This document shows, piece after piece, positions 44,828 to 53,558 of a stretch of DNA of 64,000 bases; the stretch's first letter is position 1, and the number at the start of each line of letters is the position of its first letter. Source of the stretch: Haberlea rhodopensis (Eukaryota; Streptophyta; Magnoliopsida; Lamiales; Gesneriaceae); assembly GCA_907163345.1 (NCBI GenBank), contig CAJQUN010000003.1:4334108-4398107 (forward strand), written 5' to 3'. Under the pieces are notes generated by a model, which was not told the DNA's origin, made no database searches, and saw only the letters and a program-made list of their open reading frames with translations. Position numbers and translations under genes: made by a program.

Positions 44828-47800
44828 ATGGCTGCTAATGAGGAAGTCGGAGATGTTGGGAGTGTAAATGCGAGTATTGGACAGGCTAATCCTCTACCTC
44901 CACCGGCTGTGGGAATGGAACCAGTAGTCCAGTTATTGCTACCGGGTGAGATTAGCTTGACTCAGTTTCTGTCTTATCATCCGCCCCGGTTTGAGGGGAC
45001 AGAGTCCGGAGAAGAAGCTGAAGAGTGGCTGGAGAGGCTTGAACAGATCTTTGTATCGGCTCCGTGTGCTATTACTGCTTGGCTGAGGCTGGCGGAGTTC
45101 CAGTTGGCTAAGAAACCATTGATGTGGTGGAGGAGCACAGTGATGGAAATGAGAGCACTGGGTGCTGTGATTGACTGGACGCTCTTCAGGACCAGGTTCT
45201 TGAACCGATACTTCTCCGCGGCAGCAAGGCAGACAAAGGAGGATGAATTTACCAATCTGAGGCAAGGGAACATGACCGTAGCAGATTATGCCACACAGTA
45301 CTCATCACTACTGAGGTATGTCCCCCATATTGCCTCTGATGGACGTGCCAAGATGAGAAATTTCATGAAAGGACTGCGACCGGAGCTCTATGACCGGGTT
45401 ATCATCAATAACCCAACTTCTTTTGATGATGCTCTCACAAGAGCGGAGCTTGCTGAGCTAGGAGTGGGAGCTTATGCCATGCCACCACCGGTACCGCCAC
45501 AGAGGCAGACTACTGACAGTTTGAGACCTCGGGGTGAGTCATTTAAACCCCGTGGTGCCTCTTCATATTCACGGTATGGTGGGAAGAAATACTTTGGACA
45601 GAAGCAGGATAACAAGAAGGGAAATTGGTCGGCCAATCGAGGATCTTCACAGGGGGATAGGCCGGGAGAGCCTAAATGCAACAATTGTGGAGGGCCGCAT
45701 TCTTCAAATAAGTGTCCTGCATGTTATGTATGTGGCAGGATGGGCCACATTGCTCGATATTGTCCCACCAGGGGAGGCCAGTCAGAGTATCAGGGCAACA
45801 GGCCGAGATTTGAGGACAGGACAGTGCAGCAGAGGCAACAGTTTGGGCCTCGTCCATCGGGAGGTCAGACAGTGGGACCACCCCAGGGACAGGTATATGC
45901 ACTGACCAGGGAGCAGGCTCAGGCAGCCCCGGAGGAGGTGATTGCCGGTACGTGCCATTTATTTACGTACCCTGCTTTTGTTTTGATAGATACAGGTGCC
46001 TCCCATTCCTTTGTGTCTGTGGGATTTGTGGAAAGACACCATATGCGCACGTCTCCTTTGCCCACGCCTCTTTTGGTCTCGACACCCACTGGAAGAAACG
46101 TCGTTGCTGATCAGTTTTTGGCAGATAGCCTCATTTATTTTGAGGGCAACGAGTTGAGATCAGACTTGATTGTGCTGGGTATGTCAGACTTTGACTGCAT
46201 CTTGGGAATTGATGTTCTGAACAGATACCAGGCAGTGGTAGATTGCCGGCAGAGAACAGTGAAGTTCAGACCTGAGTTGGGCAGTCAGTGGACTTTCTTT
46301 GGCAACGGGTCTCGTGCGAAGATTCCGTTGATTTCAGCGATCAAGATGTCTCAGTTGTTGGAACGTGGACACACGGGCTATCTTATATATGCCGTGGACA
46401 CGTCTGGGAAGAGTAAAGAACTGAGGGTTGAGGATGTACCAGTTGTGGCAGAATTTGCTGATGTATTTCCAGAAGAGATCCCAGGATTTCCACCGGCCAG
46501 GGAAGTTGAATTTGGGATCGAGTTGCTGCCAGGGACATCCGCTATCTCTCGTGCACCTTATAGGATGGCACCGGCAGAGTTGAGGGAGTTGAAAGAACAG
46601 TTGCAGGATCTCTTGGACAAGGGGTATATACGCCCGAGCGTGTCGCCATGGGGCGCACCAGTCCTCTTTGTGAAGAAGAAGGACGGTTCGATGCGGTTGT
46701 GCATCGATTACCGGCAGCTGAACAAGGCTACAGTGAAGAACAAGTATCCTCTCCCAAGGATAGACGACTTGTTTGATCAGTTGCAAGGTACCAGGGTGTA
46801 TAGCAAGATTGATTTGAGGTCCGGGTATCATCAGATTCGGGTCAGAGAGGAAGATGTGCAGAAGACAGCGTTCCGGACTCGCTACGGGCATTATGAGTTC
46901 TTAGTAATGCCGTTCGGTGTGACGAATGCTCCAGCAGTCTTCATGAGTCTGATGAATAGAGTGTTTCAGCAGTATCTTGATCAGTTCGTCATCGTGTTTA
47001 TTGACGACATTCTTATCTACTCCCGGAGCGAGGAAGATCATGTGAAACACTTGAGGACAGTGCTTCAGATTCTCAGAGAGCATCAGTTGTATGCTAAGCT
47101 CAGTAAGTGTGAATTTTGGCTGAGCAGTGTAGTGTTTCTGGGGCATGTCATTTCGAGCAGTGGGATATCAGTGGACCCGAAGAAGATTGAGGCTGTGATG
47201 GAGTGGGCTGCCCCCACTTCTGTGCCTGAGATCCGGAGTTTTCTTGGTTTGGCCGGGTATTATCGGCGCTTTGTTGAGGGCTTTTCGAAGATTGCCAAGC
47301 CGCTGACTCAGTTGACTCAGAAAGGAGTGCCTTTCTTTTGGTCAGAAGCTTGTGAGGAGAGCTTCCAGGAGTTGAAGCACCGGTTGACGACGGCGCCAGT
47401 GTTAGTGATTCCGACGGAGAACTCCAGATTTGTTCTGTATACTGATGCATCACTGCAGGGCCTTGGATGTGTTCTGATGCAAGATAAGCATGTGGTAGCT
47501 TATGCATCGAGGCAGTTGAAGCCGCATGAGACCAGATATCCAGTTCATGACTTGGAATTGGCGGCTATCATCTTCGCCCTGAAGATCTGGAGGCACTACT
47601 TATATGGCACTTCATTCACCATATACACGGATCACAAGAGCCTCAAGTTTCTATTTACTCAGGCAGAGCTGAACATGAGACAGAGGAGATGGATGGACCT
47701 ACTCAAGGACTATGATTGCGAGATAGAGTACCATCCGGGGAAGGCCAATTTGACAGCAGACGCTTTGAGCCGGAAAGTGAGGAGTTCTGCTGAGGACGTC

Positions 47801-49393
47801 ATCCATTTGTCGGCTATGATGACCTCCTATTGCCATATGGGCTATGACTTTGACATTGATGCATCACCTGTGTATGTATCGACTTTGCTAGCTGAGCCAG
47901 ATATCTTTGAGAGTATCAGGAGAGCTCAGAGGTCAGATGCTGAGGTTCAGAGATGGTTGTCTATAGTGCATCTTGGTCAGCCGACGAAGTTCAGAGTGGC
48001 CGACGACGGATCTTTGAGATTGGGTAACCGCTGGGTAGTTCCGAGTACGCCGGAGTTGCGTAAGGGAATCTTGGAGCGAGCTCACAGTAGCAGACTTAGC
48101 ATCCACCCAGGCGGGAAGAAGATGTACAGAGATCTGCGTGGTCAGTTTTGGTGGAAGAGAATGAAGTCCGATGTCGTCGCTTTTGTGAAGAGGTGTCTGA
48201 TCTGCCAGCAGGTTAAGGCAGAGAGGCAGAGACCTGGCGGCGAATTGAGGAGCTTGGAGATACCGAAGTGGAAGTGGGAGCACATTTCCATGGACTTCGT
48301 GACTCATTTGCCGAGGAGTGCTTCAGGCTTCGATGCTATTTGGGTGATTGTGGACAGATTGACCAAGGTAGCCCACTTTATCCCCTATAGCATGACATTT
48401 ACGTTTTTGAGGATGGCGCAGCTGTATGTTAGAGATGTGGTGAGATTGCATGGGATTCCCGTTTCTATTGTGTCAGATCGAGATCCGCGATTCACATCTC
48501 ATTTTTGGGAAGGCCTTCAGTCAGCTTTGGGAACTGAGGTCAGATTGAGCACTGCTTATCATCCTCAGACGGATGGTCAGACCGAGCGCACTATTCAGAC
48601 GCTCGAGGACATGTTAAGAGCTTGTGTTTTGGAGTTCGATGCTTCTTGGCAGGATTCAGTGCCTTTGGTAGAGTTTTCGTATAACAATAGCTACCAGGCA
48701 AGTATTCAGATGGCTCCGTTTGAAGCTCTTTATGGCAGACGATGTAGATCGCCCTTGTGTTGGGACGATTTGGACAGTAGATCAGTCGGAGGGCCTGAGT
48801 TGATCCGGGAAATGGAAGAGAAGATAAAGACTATAAGGCAGAAAATGAAAGCAGCCCAAGACAGACAGGCAGCTTATGCAAATAAACGGCGGAGACCGTT
48901 AGAGTTTCAGTTGGGAGATAAGGTCTTTTTGAAGATCTCGCCTTTCAGAGGCGTTGTGCGGTTTGGAATGCGCGGGAAATTGTCTCCGAGGTTTGTGGGA
49001 CCGTACGAGATTTTGCAGCGCATTGGCACCTTAGCTTACCGTCTGGCTTTGCCGCCTTCTTTATCTGGTATACATGATGTGTTTCATGTATCGATGCTGC
49101 GGAAGTATGAGCCGGATCCGTCTCACGTGTTACAGCCTTCCGAAGTTCAGTTAGAGTCAGATATATCTTATGTAGAGCGGCCTGTTAGAATTCTGGACAG
49201 AGCAGACCGTAGACTTCGGAATAAAGTGATACCGATGATCAAAGTTCAGTGGGATCGCAGGGGTGTCGAGGAGGCTACGTGGGAGACGGAGCAGCATATG
49301 GTGCAGCACTACCCGGAACTATTCTCTGGTATGAGTTTATGTTTAGTTTCTGTTGGGGTAAGTGCATGTGATTTCGAGGGCGAAATCTTATAA
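44828..49393 (+). CDS. Gypsy gag-pol polyprotein with C-terminal chromodomain
   Basis: An uninterrupted frame from the Met at 44828 (MAANEEVGD) encodes 1,521 residues. The domains are in order. Gag (about 40-200) is followed by a zinc-knuckle region near 283-310 (CNNCGGPHSSNKC, CYVCGRMGHIARYC). The protease has the active-site DTGAS at about 387, and the reverse transcriptase has KIDLRSGYHQIRV and the catalytic FIDDILIYS near 724. RNase H (YTDASLQGLG, about 870) is followed by integrase with a zinc-binding HHCC region (about 1085-1128) and D, D, E near 1155, 1216 and 1252 (MDFVTHLP, VSDRDPRFTS, TDGQTERTIQ). Near 1448-1500 a chromodomain (PVRILDRADRRLRNK, VQWDRRGVEEATWETE) should guide insertion to marked chromatin. 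No stop or shift is seen. An upstream TTG in frame is not used as start, because the ATG follows a typical leader. Confidence 0.95.
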   Translation: MAANEEVGDVGSVNASIGQANPLPPPAVGMEPVVQLLLPGEISLTQFLSYHPPRFEGTESGEEAEEWLERLEQIFVSAPCAITAWLRLAEFQLAKKPLMWWRSTVMEMRALGAVIDWTLFRTRFLNRYFSAAARQTKEDEFTNLRQGNMTVADYATQYSSLLRYVPHIASDGRAKMRNFMKGLRPELYDRVIINNPTSFDDALTRAELAELGVGAYAMPPPVPPQRQTTDSLRPRGESFKPRGASSYSRYGGKKYFGQKQDNKKGNWSANRGSSQGDRPGEPKCNNCGGPHSSNKCPACYVCGRMGHIARYCPTRGGQSEYQGNRPRFEDRTVQQRQQFGPRPSGGQTVGPPQGQVYALTREQAQAAPEEVIAGTCHLFTYPAFVLIDTGASHSFVSVGFVERHHMRTSPLPTPLLVSTPTGRNVVADQFLADSLIYFEGNELRSDLIVLGMSDFDCILGIDVLNRYQAVVDCRQRTVKFRPELGSQWTFFGNGSRAKIPLISAIKMSQLLERGHTGYLIYAVDTSGKSKELRVEDVPVVAEFADVFPEEIPGFPPAREVEFGIELLPGTSAISRAPYRMAPAELRELKEQLQDLLDKGYIRPSVSPWGAPVLFVKKKDGSMRLCIDYRQLNKATVKNKYPLPRIDDLFDQLQGTRVYSKIDLRSGYHQIRVREEDVQKTAFRTRYGHYEFLVMPFGVTNAPAVFMSLMNRVFQQYLDQFVIVFIDDILIYSRSEEDHVKHLRTVLQILREHQLYAKLSKCEFWLSSVVFLGHVISSSGISVDPKKIEAVMEWAAPTSVPEIRSFLGLAGYYRRFVEGFSKIAKPLTQLTQKGVPFFWSEACEESFQELKHRLTTAPVLVIPTENSRFVLYTDASLQGLGCVLMQDKHVVAYASRQLKPHETRYPVHDLELAAIIFALKIWRHYLYGTSFTIYTDHKSLKFLFTQAELNMRQRRWMDLLKDYDCEIEYHPGKANLTADALSRKVRSSAEDVIHLSAMMTSYCHMGYDFDIDASPVYVSTLLAEPDIFESIRRAQRSDAEVQRWLSIVHLGQPTKFRVADDGSLRLGNRWVVPSTPELRKGILERAHSSRLSIHPGGKKMYRDLRGQFWWKRMKSDVVAFVKRCLICQQVKAERQRPGGELRSLEIPKWKWEHISMDFVTHLPRSASGFDAIWVIVDRLTKVAHFIPYSMTFTFLRMAQLYVRDVVRLHGIPVSIVSDRDPRFTSHFWEGLQSALGTEVRLSTAYHPQTDGQTERTIQTLEDMLRACVLEFDASWQDSVPLVEFSYNNSYQASIQMAPFEALYGRRCRSPLCWDDLDSRSVGGPELIREMEEKIKTIRQKMKAAQDRQAAYANKRRRPLEFQLGDKVFLKISPFRGVVRFGMRGKLSPRFVGPYEILQRIGTLAYRLALPPSLSGIHDVFHVSMLRKYEPDPSHVLQPSEVQLESDISYVERPVRILDRADRRLRNKVIPMIKVQWDRRGVEEATWETEQHMVQHYPELFSGMSLCLVSVGVSACDFEGEIL

Positions 49394-49405
49394 GTAGGGG
49401 AGTAT
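49394..49405 (+). promoter_or_regulatory. Polypurine tract of the gypsy element
   Basis: The purine-rich AAGTAGGGGAG lies right after the gag-pol stop and right before the 3' LTR, where plus-strand synthesis of such elements is primed. Confidence 0.8.
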
Positions 49406-51528
49406 TGTGACATCCCCGAAATGGTTAATTGCTATTGGGCTTTAATTGTGTTTACATGATTAATTATGTGGTAATTGATTATGTGTTGGGATTTATTTAC
49501 CTTATGGAAAATGCATGGTCATATGGATAGGGATGACCCGGGGTTGCATTTTAGGGTGCATGTGGTGCATGTTGGGTAAATATTATTGGAAGCATGATTT
49601 ATTTGCATTGGTTAGCAATTAATTGGAAATCATGTGTTTATTTGATATTTGGTGCATTTTGAGTAAATGCTTTGAAAAATATCATGTTGGGGTGTTTTAT
49701 ACACCATGGAATTATTTTGGGTATACCTTTAATTAAATTAACCCAATCCCCCCTTTTATTCCCAACCCCACTCTTTCAACCTCATTCTTACTTTACCAAA
49801 TCAAAACCACAAACCCTTCCCTTCTCCAAATTTCGAGCTCAAGCCTTGGGTGGAAGAGGAACCTTGCAAAAATCTTGATTTGTGGAGCATATTGGGTGAT
49901 TTGAGATCCCCAAGAGGTATGGGTACCTCATGCTTTAATTTTGTGAAGTTTTGTTTGAGTTTGGTTTGATTTTGAAGGGTTTTAAAATGGGTTTTGTTGG
50001 GTTGTTGTGGTTTTGGTTAAAGGTTGGATTTATGGTTGTTTTAAGGTGTATTTTGATGGTTTATGTTGTTATTTGAGTTGTTGGTTTGTTGGTTAAGAGT
50101 TGGAATGGGTTGGAATGGTTTTGAGATGCAAAAATGGTGGATTTTCGGGTTACAGGGGATGGCGATCGATCGCCCATTCCAGGCGATCGATCGCGCCCAG
50201 GCAGTGGGCTTTTCAAGCCTTTGGCGATCGATCGCCACTCTTGGGCGATCGATCGGCGGGTCTGGCGATCGATCGCGCCAGGGGTGGCGATCGATCGCCG
50301 AAGGGTGCAATTTTATTTTTTCGGACAGTGGGTATTGGCGATCGATCGCCGTGAGGGGCGATCGATCGCGAAAGCCAAAATATGGTTTTTTTGGATATTT
50401 TTGTGGGATTTTTGGTATTGGACTATTATTGGGTTCTAATATTGGTATTTGTGAATATGTAGAACCAACCCAGGTGGCAACACAGCCGAGGAATTGAAGT
50501 CCTACCATATTCCACTTTTGGAAAGGTACGTAGTGGACGTACGGGCACCCAACGGTAACATGTATTTTATATGCTCATTGTTTATGCATTGTGGATGCGA
50601 GTATATATGTGGTATTGCATTGTGGATGCATATACATGTTGATTTATGCCATATGAGGTATTGCATAGTGGATGCATATACATGGTAATTTATGCATATT
50701 GATGTTAGATGCATATTATGATTATTGGATGCACATCCCATGAGTCGTGGTCATCCTTTGATGATTTTAATGCTTGCCGCTTTTTGTATTGGTTCCGCCA
50801 AATGTGAAGCGAGGGGTGGGAGCGCCGCGTGTCACATTTGAGCGTGGTTGTCATATGGGGCGAGGAAAGGGTATTTGCCGCTCTCTGTGAAGCGAGGGGT
50901 GGGAGCGCCGCATGTCCATTGTAGCGAGGTTATCCTATGCCGCCCATATGAATATAAGCGAGGGGCATTAAAATACACTGTGATGGACAGACTAGGGAAT
51001 GGTGACCAATATGTGGTACAGTTGAAATGGTATATGATGTCATGACATGTTTTGGCCATTAAAAATAATCTGTTGATTATACTCATGAGTTATGGTACAG
51101 GGACAACCAAACGGGAAGCGTTTGAAATGCATGGGAAAACAGGAAGTGTTTTATATTGATTATGCATTTACGCTTTATCTTCATATTGTGTTGAATATGA
51201 ATGATTATTATTGCTCATGTTTGGGGGTTGTCCTTGTAGGTACCTTTTTGGCATGATAGATGGGCTTGAACGGGTTGAGACAGTGAGCTTCTCGAGCATC
51301 TTTGGTAGATGAAAGGACAGGATTCTTTTGTATAGTTCCTACTCTAGGAGTAGCGTAAAACTATAGTGGACACATTCATTTGTTGGAATGTAATTAATCC
51401 TTTTTGGTAGTCCTTTATTTTGGCATGTAAATGCTTAAGCTCACAAACTCAACTTGTTTATTCTACTCTGATCATTTGTCTAGCTCTATTATGCCTTTAT
51501 TCCGCACTTAAGGATTAGGGTCCTTACA
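49406..51528 (+). repeat. Gypsy 3' LTR (2,123 bp)
   Basis: It is the same as 42493-44616 shifted by 6,913 bases, apart from one missing T near 51503. It carries the same eight GCGATCGATCGC palindromes (50161-50370) and the same internal open frames. Confidence 0.93.
50161..50370. repeat. Array of eight GCGATCGATCGC palindromes, 3' LTR copy
   Basis: This is an exact copy of the array in the 5' LTR, with the same spacers. Confidence 0.9.
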
Positions 51529-51793
51529 CGAAGTGCATCCAAAATGGTAGTGATTGCGGGTCCCCCATCTTAAAAAAAATGGTGTCATTTCTAAAGGATG
51601 AGTATTGATCTTGCATGGTCGAGAATCTCGAGATGCAAGTTACAATAGCTTAATATAGAATCGTATGAAGAAATGATTCGATGTTGCGGTTGTTGTTTTC
51701 CTTGTATCTTGATGTTCAGAAGAATCACCTCAAGTCTTTTTCGTTCTGATTTGGTTGCCATGTAGCATCGAACGACTGCAGATTTTGATCAAT

Positions 51794-52109
51794 ATGAGTC
51801 TGGCATGTCTTGTATGCCATGGCATAGAAAGTCCATCGCATTCTTTCAGAAGTTACTCGGTTCCAAGTGCGGAGTGTGAAGGAAGATGTCAAGTGATTGC
51901 CAGTTGCCTGACCAGGAAGACATCACTTCCATATCCTAGAGCTAACCCGAGCATCACATCATCTAAGGGTGATGCCCCAACCGGACATTCCAAGTAGTAC
52001 TGAGGTTGCAGGTGCTCCAAGACTTCTCAGAAGTCGTGCCGCCAGAAGGGACCTTGCTAGAGACTGGAATTTTGATGCAGCAGTTTTGGAGTGTTGGTCC
52101 AGAGAGTAA
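51794..52109 (+). pseudogene. Small conserved plant protein (about 104 residues), interrupted by a one-base shift
   Basis: From the ATG at 51794 the frame reads MSLACLVCHGIESPSHSFRS, then SYSVPSAECEGRC and CLTRKTSLP. After TSSK near 51967 the similarity continues in another frame (VMPQPDIPSSTEVAG, PRLLRSRAARRDLARDWNFD) to a stop at 52107-52109. The total of 316 bases is one too many, and the run GGG at 51967-51969 is the likely site. From memory both halves look like one plant family of unknown function that begins MSLACLVCHSVESPSHSFRS and ends with the RRDL-RDWNFD segment. A splice acceptor (GACTGCAG) lies just before the ATG, so this is probably the only coding exon of a gene whose first exon lies before the retrotransposons. 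It is either a recent pseudogene or a base-call error. Confidence 0.6.
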
Positions 52110-52534
52110 AAACCATACAAAATGTGGCGGCCTTGAGCTCCGAGCATAGCTATATTTCATGTTTAGTGTAAGCATCGACATATACCGAGTATTGTAATGA
52201 CACCAAGAAATTTAACTTGAATAGATTTCCTTTCTTTTATTTCATATATAGATATATGGAAAAACTATGGTTGTCTCCCCTATAAAAAGAAATTATTATA
52301 AACAAACTCGATAGGATAGATGCGTTACGGTATTACCACCTCTAGTTTGTAATAGATATACGAAAAATTACAAACATCTCTCTGATTTTGACATAAAAAT
52401 AAATATTATGATAGATAGATAATATTGTTTAAATTAGAATATTAATTTTATTTAAGAAGAATTGCCTCTAATATAATATTATTCAAAAATTCTATGGTGA
52501 TCGTAAACAATTTACAACATTTATGTTGTTTACT
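52110..52534. other. 3' flank of the small gene
   Basis: No gene is seen. The first hundred bases are probably 3' UTR. Confidence 0.35.
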
Positions 52535-53420
52535 AGTTTTTTTTGGCACCGCACAAAGCGCGGTGCCAGGTACCAGCATGTTGGTCAATTTTTTCCTAAT
52601 TTGATCGAAAATAACATTTCAAATGATTGACTTTAACAAACTTTTTAAAAAACAGTCATGCTACGGTAATTGAATGGAAAAAAATAATAAAAAGACTGGC
52701 TCTAATATTTTTTTAAAAAAATGATGCCCATTGAGAAAATAACATTTGAAATGATTGGCTTTAACAAACTTTTTAAAAAACAACCATGCTACGGTAATTG
52801 AATGGAAAAAAATAACAAAAAGACTGGCTCTAATATTTTAAAAAAAAAATGATATCCATCTTACTATATAAACTGAAAAAATAACACTTGAAGTTGCTTG
52901 CATCAACAACTAATTAAGATATTTTTTTTGCTAATCGGTTCAGACAAACCCGTGCATCAAAAACCAAATTTTATTTAACAAAAAAATTAAATTATTTAAC
53001 AAACAAATTTTGAACAAAACTTTTCCAAAAAAAAAAAACAAATAAGAAAAAAAAATGTGAAATAAGTATTAGTCATTACTATTCCTCACAATAGCGCGGT
53101 GCAAAGTACCAGCATGTTGGTCAATTTTTTTCTAATTTGATCGAAAACAACATTTCAAATGATTGATTTTAACAAACTTTTTATTGAATGAAAAAAATAA
53201 TAAAAAGACTGGCTCTAATATTTTTTTTTTTAAATGATGCCCATTCATTTGAAGTTGCTTGTATCATCAACAAAAACCAAATTTGATTTAACAAAAAATT
53301 TAAATATTTAACAAACAAAAAATTTGAACAAAACTTTTCCAAAAAAAAAACAAATAAGGGGAAAAAATGTGAATAGTAAGTATTATTCATTATTATTCCT
53401 CATAATAGTAATTTTAGCAC
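52535..53420. repeat. Dispersed AT-rich repeat, copy 2, with internal tandem units
   Basis: Starting TTTTTTTTGGCACCGCACAA, this region contains three related units. Each has ACATTTCAAATGATTG or ACATTTGAAATGATTG, TTTAACAAACTTTTT, AATTGAATGG and AAAAAGACTGGCTCTAATAT (starting near 52610, 52737 and 53148). A motif GCGCGGTGC with ACCAGCATGTTGGTCAA occurs at 52558 and again at 53095. The whole resembles 1130-1530. The class is unknown and there is no coding content. Confidence 0.6.
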
Positions 53421-53558
53421 ACTTATTATATAGGGTAATTTATGCCTTGGAAACTTTGAAGGCTTGCAGTTGGATTCAATGACCCAAATCTTCAAACCTT
53501 ACAGGCACTAACGCAAACACCTTCGCATCGTCTGAAATCAAAGCTGATATCCACGCCA

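Larger units (their letters stand above)
42488..51533 (+). mobile_element. Young Ty3/gypsy chromodomain retrotransposon, target duplication CGAAG
   Basis: CGAAG at 42488-42492 and 51529-51533 bounds a complete element (42493-51528, 9,036 bases). The two LTRs (2,124 and 2,123 bases) appear identical except for one missing T (TATTCCTGCACTT versus TATTCCGCACTT). A primer-binding site for initiator tRNA-Met, a single intact gag-pol frame and a polypurine tract are in the right order. A C-terminal chromodomain and the long LTRs fit the Tekay/Del branch of plant chromoviruses. The near-identity of the LTRs means a very recent insertion, and nothing seen would prevent mobility. Confidence 0.95.

Noticed and set aside
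46334..48307. Several minus-strand frames of 119-185 codons
   Set aside because: They are shadows of the gag-pol frame on the plus strand.
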